DNA of 64,000 nt from Blastococcus sp. TF02-09 (GTDB lineage: Bacteria; Actinomycetota; Actinomycetes; Mycobacteriales; Geodermatophilaceae), in NCBI RefSeq assembly GCF_003319105.1, contig NZ_QOHH01000006.1, forward strand, positions 233,314 through 297,313. The letters run 5' to 3'. A program made the translations under genes and the position numbers. Below, one piece after another: positions 28,430 through 36,816 of this stretch. The notes under the pieces are model-generated. The model ran no database searches. It was not told the origin of the DNA and saw nothing but the letters and a program-made list of their open reading frames with translations. The first letter of the stretch is position 1. Each line of letters begins with the position of its first letter.

Positions 28430-29641
28430 ATGACGCCTCCCCCCGCCGACCGCCCGGGCTCCCTGCGCCCGGGCTCGACGCCGTTCCCCTCCGGACCGCA
28501 CGCCGCGACCGGCAGATCCGTCGGCGACACCGGGCCGGTCGGCCGCTCGCGTGCGGTGCCCCCGCTCCCGCCGCTGCCCTCCCGGGCGCCGGTGAGCGCC
28601 CCCGACGCGACGGTGGAGGCGTCCGCGGTCGCACCGCCCGCCGCTGACGCGGTGGCCGACCTCCCGACCGGGGAGCTGACGGAGGCCGGTGAGCCGACGG
28701 AGGCCCGGGAGCTCACGGAGGCCCGGGAACTGACGGAGGCCGGGGAGGCGGACATCGGGGAGGCGCTGGACGAGCCGGCGACGACCGACGTGCCGGTAGC
28801 CGCGCTGCCCGAGACCGAGAAGCCGGTGGACGGCCACGGCCGGGCCGGCCGCGACCTGCGCGCCGCGATCGGCGTGGGTGTGGCCCTGGTCGCGGTGATC
28901 ATCGGCTCGCTGGTCGTGCGGCGCGAGGCCTTCGTCGTCCTGGTGGTCGTGGCCATCCTGGTCGGCGTCGTCGAGCTGACCCGCGCCCTGCAGGCGGGGT
29001 CCTTCCGCGCGCCCGTGGTGCCGCTGCTGGTGGGCTCTGTCGCGATGCTCGTGCTGGCGTGGAGCCGCGGCCCGACGGGGCTGGTCACCGGCTTCCTCGT
29101 CACGGCGCTGGCGGTGCTGCTCTGGCGGCTGGGGGACGGCCCGGCCGGCTACCTGCACGACGCCGCCGCCGGCGTGCTCGTGGCGCTCTACGTCCCCCTG
29201 CTGGCCGGGTTCGCCGTCCTGCTGGTGGTCCCCGACGACGGCGTCGCCCGGGTGCTGGCCCTCATCGCCACGGTGGTCTGCAGCGACGTCGGCGGCTATG
29301 CCGCGGGGGTGCTGTTCGGCAAGCACCCCATGGCGCCCTCGATCAGCCCGAAGAAGTCGTGGGAGGGCATGGCCGGCTCGGTGCTGGCCTGCGTGGCCGT
29401 CGGCGTCGCGCTGTTCACCCTCACCTTCCACGAGCCGTGGTGGGGCGGGGCCCTGTTCGGCGTCGCGATCGCCGTGTCGGCCACCATCGGCGACCTCGGT
29501 GAGTCGCTGATCAAGCGGGACCTCGGGATCAAGGACATGGGTAACCTGCTCCCCGGCCACGGCGGGCTCATGGACCGGCTGGACTCGCTGCTGCCCTCGG
29601 CCGCGGTCGCTTACCTGCTGCTCTCCCTCTTCGCCCCCTAG
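28430..29641 (+). CDS. cdsA: Phosphatidate cytidylyltransferase
   Basis: Membrane enzyme making CDP-diacylglycerol for phospholipids. 403 residues: about 140 residues of Pro/Ala/Glu-rich cytosolic extension with four hexapeptide repeats (see 28673-28744), then about eight TM helices. The catalytic signature SATIGDLGESLIKRDLG, then KDMGNLLPGHGGLMDRLDS, is complete near the C terminus. Last gene of the rpsB-to-cdsA run; repeat copy B follows the stop at once. Confidence 0.93.
   Translation: MTPPPADRPGSLRPGSTPFPSGPHAATGRSVGDTGPVGRSRAVPPLPPLPSRAPVSAPDATVEASAVAPPAADAVADLPTGELTEAGEPTEARELTEARELTEAGEADIGEALDEPATTDVPVAALPETEKPVDGHGRAGRDLRAAIGVGVALVAVIIGSLVVRREAFVVLVVVAILVGVVELTRALQAGSFRAPVVPLLVGSVAMLVLAWSRGPTGLVTGFLVTALAVLLWRLGDGPAGYLHDAAAGVLVALYVPLLAGFAVLLVVPDDGVARVLALIATVVCSDVGGYAAGVLFGKHPMAPSISPKKSWEGMAGSVLACVAVGVALFTLTFHEPWWGGALFGVAIAVSATIGDLGESLIKRDLGIKDMGNLLPGHGGLMDRLDSLLPSAAVAYLLLSLFAP
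28673..28744 (+). repeat. Four 18-base tandem repeats in cdsA
   Basis: Four in-frame copies of an 18-base unit encode ELTEAG, EPTEAR, ELTEAR and ELTEAG, in the acidic extension of CdsA. Such repeats vary in copy number between strains by slippage; they lie outside the catalytic part. Confidence 0.7.
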
Positions 29642-29704
29642 AAGGACCCCGCTGCCCCCACCGCTCGCAGGCTCGCGGCGGGACCCTGCAGCGGGGCCGT
29701 TCCA
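29642..29704. repeat. Structured intergenic repeat, copy B
   Basis: It fills the gap between the convergent cdsA and GNAT genes. Outer arms CCCCGCTGC (29647-29655) and GCAGCGGGG (29688-29696) pair perfectly; inside, CCGC/GCGG flanks TCGCAGGCTC. Flanks AAGGA and CCGTTCC match copy A. Its position between convergent genes would suit a bidirectional terminator. Confidence 0.75.
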
Positions 29705-30847
29705 TCAGGCGGCGGAGGTGACCCACCAGGTGCGCCCGAGGTCGGCGAAGCCGCGGTGGGCGTACCAGTGCCGGGGCCAGTCGTCGGCGGCCGCCTCCAG
29801 CACCACCAGGTCGCACCCGGCCGCGGCGGCGAGCTCCAGCGCCCGGGCCACCAGCGCGTCGCCGTGCCCCCGGCCGCGGTGCGCCGGGTCGGTCATCACC
29901 GACTCGAGCGCGGCCGTGGCGCCGTCCACCCGCAGCTGCGCGGCGGCCACGACCCGGCCCTCCTCGCGCACGGCGAGGTCGGTCACCGCGACGACGAGGT
30001 CGTTGAGCCGCTCGCGGCCGATCAGCTGGCCGACCACGGCGTCGAGCCGCCCCGGCGGAAGGTCGAGGTCGCGGCGCCAGGACCGGTCCCAGAGGTCGTG
30101 CACCTCGGTCTGCGCGACCACCTCCACGCGGCTCCCGGCGGTGCCCACCGGCGGGTCGGCGGGGGAGCGGCCCATGAGCACCAGTTCCTCGGCCGTCCAG
30201 CCCTGCCGACCCAGCGCGGCCGCCACCTGGCCGGCGCCGGGCCAGGTGAGCTGCGCGGCCCGGTGCGGCCAGCCGGCGTTCCCACCGACCTCCTCGGCGG
30301 TGGCGGCCACCGTCGCCGCGTCGACCGGGGTGCTCAGCACCAGGCGGTTGTTGTCGTGCGACGACGGGACGTCGGGGTCGAGCACCGCCACACCACCGGG
30401 GACGTCTCCGACGCCGACGGCCCGGCGCACCGGCACCGAGGTGTACAGCGCCACCGCTCGCCCGTGCCGGTCGCCCGGCGCGGGGAGCACCGGCTCCACC
30501 GGCGGCCGGTAGGGGACGACGGCGACGATGGCGCTGGTCGGCAGCGGGCCGTAGAGGTGGGGGAACAGCATCCCGGGCGGGTCCTCGGGACGGCCGGGCT
30601 CGAAGCGCACCGGATCGGCCAGCCGGGCGGGGTCGACCACGAGCAGCACGAGGTCGCGCCGGCCGGGGAACAGCGCGGCCGCCGGCAGGTGCACCTGCGC
30701 GGGGGTGGAGAGGTGCACGAAACCCACCGCCTCCAGCGACGGAGGACGCACCGCGCCGTCGTCCAGGGCCGTCCGCCACTCACTCGGCTCGATGAGGTGC
30801 AGGAGCACGTCGGGCTCGGGACGCGGCCGAGGGGTGCCTGTTGCCAC
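29705..30847 (-). CDS. DUF952-GNAT fusion protein
   Basis: 380 residues. The first about 115 match DUF952 (LLHLIEPSEWRTALDDG, VGFVHLSTPAQV, FPHLYGPLP), a small domain usually found alone and of unproven activity. The C-terminal half is a GNAT acetyltransferase with the acetyl-CoA loop as AHRGRGHGDALVARALE and a final WYAHRGFADLGRTWWV. The middle (about 130-230) may be a degenerate second GNAT-like unit (RLVLSTPVDAATVAA). The substrate is unknown. It is divergent from the SpoU gene with only 17 bases between starts. Confidence 0.8.
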   Translation of the reverse strand: MATGTPRPRPEPDVLLHLIEPSEWRTALDDGAVRPPSLEAVGFVHLSTPAQVHLPAAALFPGRRDLVLLVVDPARLADPVRFEPGRPEDPPGMLFPHLYGPLPTSAIVAVVPYRPPVEPVLPAPGDRHGRAVALYTSVPVRRAVGVGDVPGGVAVLDPDVPSSHDNNRLVLSTPVDAATVAATAEEVGGNAGWPHRAAQLTWPGAGQVAAALGRQGWTAEELVLMGRSPADPPVGTAGSRVEVVAQTEVHDLWDRSWRRDLDLPPGRLDAVVGQLIGRERLNDLVVAVTDLAVREEGRVVAAAQLRVDGATAALESVMTDPAHRGRGHGDALVARALELAAAAGCDLVVLEAAADDWPRHWYAHRGFADLGRTWWVTSAA

Positions 30848-30864
30848 CCTGAGATCCTGCCCTG

Positions 30865-31506
30865 GTGACCGACGACGAGCTGGCCGGCCCCACCGACTGG
30901 GGGGCCACCGTCGGCGTCGGCCCCTGGCCGGGCTCCTGGCCGGAGGACCCGCGCTACGACCCGGAGCTGCTCGCGCAGGGCGACCGCCGCAACGTCGTCG
31001 ACCGGTACCGCTACTGGACCGTCGAGGCGATCGTCGCCGACCTCGACCGGCGCCGGCACGAGTTCTCGGCGGCGATCGAGAACTTCGGCCACGACCTCAA
31101 CATCGGCACGGTGGTGCGCACCGCCAACGCCTTCCTGGCCGCCGAGGTGCACATCGTGGGCCGGCGCCGCTGGAACCGGCGCGGGGCGATGGTCACCGAC
31201 CGGTACCAGCACGTGCGCCACCACCCCGACGTCGCCGCGCTGCTCGCGGTCGCCGCGGAGGAGCGGCGGCCGGTCGTGGCCGTGGACAACCACCCCGGCG
31301 CGGTGCCGATCGAGACCGCCGAGCTGCCCCGGCGCTGCGTGCTGCTGTTCGGCCAGGAGGGCCCCGGCCTGACCGAGGAGGCACGCGCCGGCGCCGACCT
31401 CACCGTCTCCATCGCCCAGTTCGGCTCCACCCGGTCGATCAACGTCGGCGTCGCGGCCGGTATCGCGATGCACGCCTGGGTGCGGCAGCACGCGACGATC
31501 GGCTAG
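30865..31506 (+). CDS. TrmH/SpoU-family RNA 2'-O-methyltransferase
   Basis: 213-residue SPOUT methyltransferase. All three family motifs are present: motif 1 HDLNIGTVVRTANAF, motif 2 VLLFGQEGPGLTEEA, motif 3 FGSTRSINVGVAAGIAM. It may act on tRNA or rRNA; the target cannot be told. GTG start. The stop codon interlocks (CTAG) with that of the convergent hydrolase gene. Confidence 0.88.
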   Translation: MTDDELAGPTDWGATVGVGPWPGSWPEDPRYDPELLAQGDRRNVVDRYRYWTVEAIVADLDRRRHEFSAAIENFGHDLNIGTVVRTANAFLAAEVHIVGRRRWNRRGAMVTDRYQHVRHHPDVAALLAVAAEERRPVVAVDNHPGAVPIETAELPRRCVLLFGQEGPGLTEEARAGADLTVSIAQFGSTRSINVGVAAGIAMHAWVRQHATIG

Positions 31507-32369
31507 CTGTCGAGCACCTCGCGCAGCCGGGCCGCGAAGGGCTCGGGCTCCCCGGCGTAGCCGTGCTCGCCCCCCATGAACCCGCCGTGGTGGCTCGGGA
31601 AGACCGTGAGCTCCTGGCCGAGCAGCTCGGCGGTCCCGGCGGCCGTGCGCCAGGTGAGCGTGCCGCGCGACTCCGTGCCGGCGGCCACCACGATGCGGGT
31701 CGGCGACGCGTGCACGGCGGCGACGTCGGGGCGGTAGGCGGTGACGGCGTTCGAGACGCCGGACAGCAGCGGGTCGCTCCGCGTGCCGTCGTCCTCGGCG
31801 GGCAGCCCGAACGTCTCCGGCGCGGGCACCTCGAAGTCGTCGCCGAACTCGCCCTGCCGGCTGGTGAGCGCCATGAACCCGGCCGTCCCGGCGCCCCAGC
31901 CGCGGGCGGCGTAGGCCTGCTGCACCGCCCGCTCCGCGGCGAAGACCTGCGCGGCGTCCGGCAGCACGCCGACCAATGGGGGCTCGTGCGCCACCAGGGT
32001 GCGGACGTCACCGGGGGAGCGGGCCAGCCAGGCCAGCGCGGTGACGGCGCCCCCGCTGCTGGCGAAGAGGTCCACCGGACCGGCACCGAGCGCGCCGACC
32101 AGTCGGCGCAGGTCGTCGGCCTGCTGCTCCGGGTCGTTGTCGGTTCGGCCGTCGGTGCGGGCGCTGCGGCCGAGGCCCCGCGGGTCGTAGGTGACCACGG
32201 TGCGCTCGGGGAAGAGCCCGGCGAAGGTCGCGAAGCCGGCCGCCTCCATCGGCTGCCCGATCAGGAGCAGCGGAGGCCGCCCGTCGGCGGTCGGGAGGGG
32301 CCCGCGGACGTCGTAGGTCAGGACGGCGCCGGGCACGGGGAGCGTCGCGGTCACGAGCACGGGGGTCAT
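31503..32369 (-). CDS. Alpha/beta-hydrolase
   Basis: 288 residues. The oxyanion and strand regions are VVTYDPRGLGRSAR; the nucleophile elbow is FASSGGAVTALAW (S-S-G-G); an acid is expected near GLPAEDDG or RIVVAAG; the C-terminal His is among SHHGGFMGGEHGY. The substrate is unknown. ATG 32369; the ppk2 gene lies 29 bases upstream on the same strand, so the two may be cotranscribed. Confidence 0.83.
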   Translation of the reverse strand: MTPVLVTATLPVPGAVLTYDVRGPLPTADGRPPLLLIGQPMEAAGFATFAGLFPERTVVTYDPRGLGRSARTDGRTDNDPEQQADDLRRLVGALGAGPVDLFASSGGAVTALAWLARSPGDVRTLVAHEPPLVGVLPDAAQVFAAERAVQQAYAARGWGAGTAGFMALTSRQGEFGDDFEVPAPETFGLPAEDDGTRSDPLLSGVSNAVTAYRPDVAAVHASPTRIVVAAGTESRGTLTWRTAAGTAELLGQELTVFPSHHGGFMGGEHGYAGEPEPFAARLREVLDS

Positions 32370-32398
32370 GCCGGTCCGACCGCCCGCACCCGGCGAAC

Positions 32399-33166
32399 TC
32401 ATCGGGTCAGCGGCGGGTCGGCGTCCATGCCGCGGGCGGCGAGCGCACGCTCGATCGCCGCGCAGACGGTGCGCACGACGAAGACCCGCGCCCACCGCTT
32501 GTCCTCGCCGGCGACCACGTGCCACGGCCCGGCCTGGTGATCGGTCCGGTCGAGCATCTCCTCGATCGCGGCCTCGTACTCGGGCCGCTTCTCGCGGTTG
32601 CGCCAGTCCTCGTCGGTCAGCTTCCACGCCTTGTACGGGTCGTCCCGCCGGGACTCGAAGCGGCGCAGCTGCTCCTCGGGCGAGACGTGCATGAAGAACT
32701 TCACCACCACCGTCCCCTCGGCGGCCAGTGACGTCTCCAGGTCGACGATCTCCCCGTAGGCGCGGCGCCAGGCCTCCTCCGGGGCGAACCCCTCGACCCG
32801 CTCCACCAGCACCCGGCCGTACCAGGTCCGGTCGAGCACGGCCATCCCGCCCCAGCCCGGCAGCGCCGGCCAGAACCGCCACAGGAAGTGGTGCCGCTTC
32901 TCGTCGGGGCTGGGTGCGGCGAACTGCGCCACCCGCGCGTGCCGGGGGTCCAGCGGCTCGACCAGCCGCTTGATGGCCCCGCCCTTGCCCGAGGCGTCCC
33001 AGCCCTCGAAGAGCACCAGGAGCGGCGGGCCGAGCGCGCCGGAGCCGATCTGGCCACCCAGGAGCAGGCGCAGGTGGGTCAGCCGCTCCTGCGCGGCGGC
33101 GAGCTGCGTCTTCGCCTCCTTCTTGTCGAGGGAGGCGGTCAGGTCGACGTCCGCGAGCCGGCTCAT
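32399..33166 (-). CDS. ppk2: Polyphosphate kinase 2 family protein
   Basis: 255 residues with the PPK2 fold: Walker A GWDASGKGGAIKRLVEPLDP, lid and Walker B DRTWYGRVLVERVEGF, FFMHVSPEEQLRRF and a C-terminal RWARVFVVRT. PPK2 enzymes transfer phosphate between polyphosphate and nucleotides; class and direction are not resolvable here. It begins a two-gene leftward unit with the hydrolase and is divergent from rlmN. Confidence 0.9.
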   Translation of the reverse strand: MSRLADVDLTASLDKKEAKTQLAAAQERLTHLRLLLGGQIGSGALGPPLLVLFEGWDASGKGGAIKRLVEPLDPRHARVAQFAAPSPDEKRHHFLWRFWPALPGWGGMAVLDRTWYGRVLVERVEGFAPEEAWRRAYGEIVDLETSLAAEGTVVVKFFMHVSPEEQLRRFESRRDDPYKAWKLTDEDWRNREKRPEYEAAIEEMLDRTDHQAGPWHVVAGEDKRWARVFVVRTVCAAIERALAARGMDADPPLTR

Positions 33167-33258
33167 GCCCGGTCACCCTGCCAGGGGATCGACCGGCGGG
33201 GTGAGTTCGGTCTCCGGACCCGGTGGCCCGGCCCGCGGAGTGGGACGATGAGCAGGCC

Positions 33259-34431
33259 ATGACTGCCCTGCCCCTCGTCTTCGACGCCCCCCGGCGCGGG
33301 ATGCCCCCGCGCCACCTCGCCGACCTCACCCGCGAGGAGGCGCGCGCGGCCGTCGCCGAGCTCGGGCAGCCGGCGTTCCGCGCCGACCAGCTGGCCCGGC
33401 ACTTCTACCGCGGGGTCACCGACCCGGCGCAGATGACCGACCTGCCCGCCGACGCCCGCGAGGCGCTCACCGAGGCGCTGCTCCCCGGGCTGCTCACCGT
33501 CGTCCGGCACCAGACGGCCGACGACGGCCGCACCCGCAAGACGCTGTGGCGGCTGCACGACGGCGCGCTCGTGGAGAGCGTGCTCATGCGCTACCCCGGC
33601 CGGGCCACGGTCTGCATCTCCAGCCAGGCCGGCTGCGGCATGGCCTGCCCGTTCTGCGCCACCGGCCAGCAGGGCCTGACCCGCAACCTCTCCGCCGCCG
33701 AGATCATCGGCCAGGCGGTCGCCGCCGCCGCGGCGATGGCGAACGGCGAGCTCGCCGGCGGGCCGGGCCGGCTGTCCAACGTCGTCTTCATGGGCATGGG
33801 GGAGCCGCTGGCGAACTACGCCCGCGTGCGCAAGACCCTCGATGCGCTGCTCACCCCGGCGCCGCACGGCCTGGGCCTGTCCCAGCGCTCGGTCACCGTC
33901 TCCACCGTGGGGCTGGTGCCGGCGATCCGGCGGCTGACCGACGAGGGGCGCAACGTCACCCTCGCGGTCAGCCTGCACGCCCCCGACGACGAGCTGCGCG
34001 ACACCCTCGTGCCGATCAACACCCGCTGGAAGGTCGGCGAGGTCATCGACGCCGCCGACGCCTACGCGCGGAAGACCGGCCGCCGCTACTCCATCGAGTA
34101 CGCCCTCATCCGCGACGTGAACGACCAGCCCTTCCGGGCCGACCTCCTCGGCAGGCTGCTGGCCGGCAAGCTCGCGCACGTCAACCTCATCCCGCTCAAC
34201 CCCACGCCGGGCAGCAGGTGGGACGCCAGCCCGCTGCCCGCCCAGCGGGAGTTCGTCGCCCGGCTGCGGGCCGCCGGGGTGGCGACGACGGTGCGCGACA
34301 CCCGCGGGCAGGACATCGACGGCGCCTGCGGTCAGCTCGCCGCGGCCGACAGCGTGAGCGCGCCGAGCGTCGCTCTCCCCATGCCGGCGGTCGAGCCGCC
34401 GGTGGAGCTGGGCGCCGAGGGAGACGAGTGA
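33259..34431 (+). CDS. rlmN: Dual-specificity rRNA/tRNA methyltransferase RlmN
   Basis: Radical-SAM enzyme making m2A2503 in 23S rRNA and m2A37 in tRNA. 390 residues; the 4Fe-4S cysteines are C126, C130 and C133 ([16 protein letters not shown]). The C-terminal resolving Cys is C357 in [11 protein letters not shown], and GQD precedes it. ATG 33259. The stop overlaps the VIT-family gene (GTGA). In mycobacteria rlmN follows cdsA, so the six genes between are local insertions. Confidence 0.95.
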   Translation: MTALPLVFDAPRRGMPPRHLADLTREEARAAVAELGQPAFRADQLARHFYRGVTDPAQMTDLPADAREALTEALLPGLLTVVRHQTADDGRTRKTLWRLHDGALVESVLMRYPGRATVCISSQAGCGMACPFCATGQQGLTRNLSAAEIIGQAVAAAAAMANGELAGGPGRLSNVVFMGMGEPLANYARVRKTLDALLTPAPHGLGLSQRSVTVSTVGLVPAIRRLTDEGRNVTLAVSLHAPDDELRDTLVPINTRWKVGEVIDAADAYARKTGRRYSIEYALIRDVNDQPFRADLLGRLLAGKLAHVNLIPLNPTPGSRWDASPLPAQREFVARLRAAGVATTVRDTRGQDIDGACGQLAAADSVSAPSVALPMPAVEPPVELGAEGDE

Positions 34432-35147
34432 GCGCGGGCGCCCCGGCGGACTCCGAGGCGCACGAGCACACCCACGCCGACGTCTCGGGCGGTTGGCTGC
34501 GGGCCGCCGTCTTCGGGGCCATGGACGGGCTGGTGACCAACACCGCCCTGGTCGCCGGCGTCGGCGGCGGTGGGGCCGCCCCGCGGGCGATCGTGCTCGC
34601 CGGGGTGGCCAGCCTGGTGGCCGGGGCCATCTCCATGGCGCTCGGTGAGTTCACGTCGGTCAAGACGCAGAACGAGCAGCTCGAGCTCGAGGTGCAGAAG
34701 GAGCGCCGCGAGCTCGCCCGCAATCCCGAGGGCGAGCTCGCCGAGCTGATCGGACTGCTGCGCGACCGCGGCGTGGACGACCGGCTGGCCCGGACGGTCG
34801 CCGTCCAGCTCTCCCGCGACCCGGAGACCGCGCTGCGGCTGCACGTGGTGGCCGAGCTCGGCCTGAACCCGGACGACCGGCCCTCGCCGATGGTCGCGGC
34901 CGTGTCGTCGTTCGTGACCTTCGGCCTCGGCGCGCTGATCCCGCTGCTGCCGTTCCTCGCCGGGGTGTCGGTGCTGTGGCCCGCGCTGGTCGCCGGCGGC
35001 ATCGGGCTGCTGGCGGCCGGGGCGATCTCGTCCCGCTTCACCCCGCGCCCGTGGTGGTACGCCGGCAGCCGCCAGCTGCTGTTCGGCGCGGCGGCCGCGG
35101 GGCTCACCTACCTGGTCGGCTCCGCCATCGGCGTCACCGTCGGCTGA
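34428..35147 (+). CDS. VIT1/CCC1-family membrane transporter
   Basis: 239 residues. N-terminal [17 protein letters not shown] and [21 protein letters not shown] match the vacuolar iron transporter family, which moves Fe2+ or Mn2+. About five TM helices, with a cytosolic Glu-rich segment ([20 protein letters not shown]) that in the family binds metal. It overlaps rlmN by GTGA, which implies cotranscription but no evident functional link. Confidence 0.88.
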   Translation: MSAGAPADSEAHEHTHADVSGGWLRAAVFGAMDGLVTNTALVAGVGGGGAAPRAIVLAGVASLVAGAISMALGEFTSVKTQNEQLELEVQKERRELARNPEGELAELIGLLRDRGVDDRLARTVAVQLSRDPETALRLHVVAELGLNPDDRPSPMVAAVSSFVTFGLGALIPLLPFLAGVSVLWPALVAGGIGLLAAGAISSRFTPRPWWYAGSRQLLFGAAAAGLTYLVGSAIGVTVG

Positions 35148-35151
35148 GCCG

Positions 35152-35532
35152 TCAGCGGCTGCGCCAGGCGTTCCGCCGCCGCACGATGTCCCACACCAGG
35201 ATGATCACCAGCAGGGCGGCGGTGCCCAGGACGTAGAGGTCCTCGACCCGGCCCTCGTGGTTGCCGACCAGCAGGGTCAGCACGATGGCCACCACGACCC
35301 AGGCGGCGCGGCGACCGGCCTTGCCGGTCTCCCCGTGCCAGCCCCAGTCGGCCGGCTCCTCGTGCTCCACCGGGTGCGCGCCGGCACGGACCACGCCCTC
35401 CTCGCGCCCGGGCTGGTTCACCCGCTCGGTGGCCGGGTTGTCCTGTGCGATCCGGCTGCGGTGCAGTGCATCGCTCACGGCGTCGTCCTCCTCGCTGGCG
35501 CTCGTGCTGGTTCGCACGGTCTCGTCCCGCAT
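35152..35532 (-). CDS. DUF2631 membrane protein
   Basis: 126 residues. The first half is charged and cytosolic ([18 protein letters not shown]), then two TM helices ([15 protein letters not shown] and [19 protein letters not shown]) and a basic end. Matches the actinobacterial DUF2631 family found beside dxr; no function is known. The start is uncertain: ATG 35532, or a GTG about 20 codons later (VSDALHRS). Divergent from dxr. Confidence 0.75.
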   Translation of the reverse strand: MRDETVRTSTSASEEDDAVSDALHRSRIAQDNPATERVNQPGREEGVVRAGAHPVEHEEPADWGWHGETGKAGRRAAWVVVAIVLTLLVGNHEGRVEDLYVLGTAALLVIILVWDIVRRRNAWRSR

Positions 35533-35609
35533 TCTGTCAGGACCCCCTGCCGGGCACCCGCCGAGGTCACCCTCTCCGCGCGCCGTGGCGGTCGGGGAGG
35601 ATGCATGCC

Positions 35610-36806
35610 GTGACGACGCTGCGTGAGGTGACCGTTCTCGGGTCGACGGGGTCGGTCGGCCGGCAGGCGATCGAGGTGGCGCTGCAGAACCCGGACCGGT
35701 TGCGGATCACCGGGCTGGCCGCGGGCGGGGGCGACGTCGCCCGGCTCGCGGAGCAGGCGCTGGCCCTCGGCGTCCGCACCGTCGCCGTCGCCAGGGCCAC
35801 CGCGGCCCAGGACCTGCAGCTGGCCTTCTACGCCGCCGCCTCGAAGCGCGGGTGGTCGCGTGGCGAGTACGCGCTGCCGGAGATCCTCGCCGGGCCGCGG
35901 GCCGCGGAGGAGCTGGCCGCCCGGCCCGCCGACGTGGTCCTCAACGCCATCACCGGGTCGATCGGGCTGCAGCCGACGCTGTCGGCGCTGGCGGCCGGCC
36001 GCACCGTGGCGCTGGCCAACAAGGAGTCGCTGATCGCCGGCGGGGACCTCGTGCTCGCCGCCGCGGCTCCCGGCCAGCTGGTGCCCGTGGACTCCGAGCA
36101 CTCGGCCCTCGCGCAGTGCCTGCGCGCCGGGCAGCCGACCGAGGTGGCGCGGCTGGTGCTCACCGCCAGCGGCGGACCGTTCCGGGGGCGCTCGGCCGCC
36201 GACCTCGAGCAGGTCACCGTCGAGCAGGCGATGGCCCACCCGACCTGGGACATGGGCCCGGTCATCACCATCAACTCGGCCACGCTGGTCAACAAGGGCC
36301 TCGAGCTCATCGAGGCGCACCTGCTCTTCGGCGTGCCCTACGCCGACATCGACGTCGTCGTGCACCCGCAGTCGATCGTGCACTCGATGGTCACCTTCGC
36401 CGACGGTGCCACCATCGCCCAGGCCAGCCCGCCGGACATGCGGCTGCCCATCGCGCTGGGCCTGGCCTGGCCCGACCGGCTGCCCGAGGTCCAGCCCGCC
36501 CTGGACTGGACGGCGGCCAGCACCTGGGAGTTCCTCCCGCTGGACGAGGTGGCGTTCCCCGCGGTGCGGCTGGCCCGGGCGGCGGGGGAGACCGGTGGCG
36601 TGGCGCCGGCGGTCTACAACGCGGCCAACGAGGAGGCGGTCGCGGCGTTCACGGCGGGTCGCCTGTCGTTCCCGGGGATCGTCCAGCTGGTCGCGCGTAC
36701 CCTCGACGAGGCGCCGGACCTCGGCGTCCCCACGCGCGTCGAGGACGTCCTGGCCGCGGAGAAGTGGGCCCGGGAGCACGCCCGGGGACTCATCGCCGGA
36801 GGCTGA
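35610..36806 (+). CDS. dxr: 1-deoxy-D-xylulose 5-phosphate reductoisomerase
   Basis: Second step of the MEP isoprenoid pathway; NADPH-dependent. 398 residues: [18 protein letters not shown] for [34 protein letters not shown] for the metal, and [14 protein letters not shown] 35610 is preferred over ATG 35601, since GGGGAGG at 35594-35600 would touch the ATG. Followed by a Rip1-like protease and, further on, ispG of the same pathway. Confidence 0.95.
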   Translation: MTTLREVTVLGSTGSVGRQAIEVALQNPDRLRITGLAAGGGDVARLAEQALALGVRTVAVARATAAQDLQLAFYAAASKRGWSRGEYALPEILAGPRAAEELAARPADVVLNAITGSIGLQPTLSALAAGRTVALANKESLIAGGDLVLAAAAPGQLVPVDSEHSALAQCLRAGQPTEVARLVLTASGGPFRGRSAADLEQVTVEQAMAHPTWDMGPVITINSATLVNKGLELIEAHLLFGVPYADIDVVVHPQSIVHSMVTFADGATIAQASPPDMRLPIALGLAWPDRLPEVQPALDWTAASTWEFLPLDEVAFPAVRLARAAGETGGVAPAVYNAANEEAVAAFTAGRLSFPGIVQLVARTLDEAPDLGVPTRVEDVLAAEKWAREHARGLIAGG

Positions 36807-36816
36807 GCTGAGCGGG

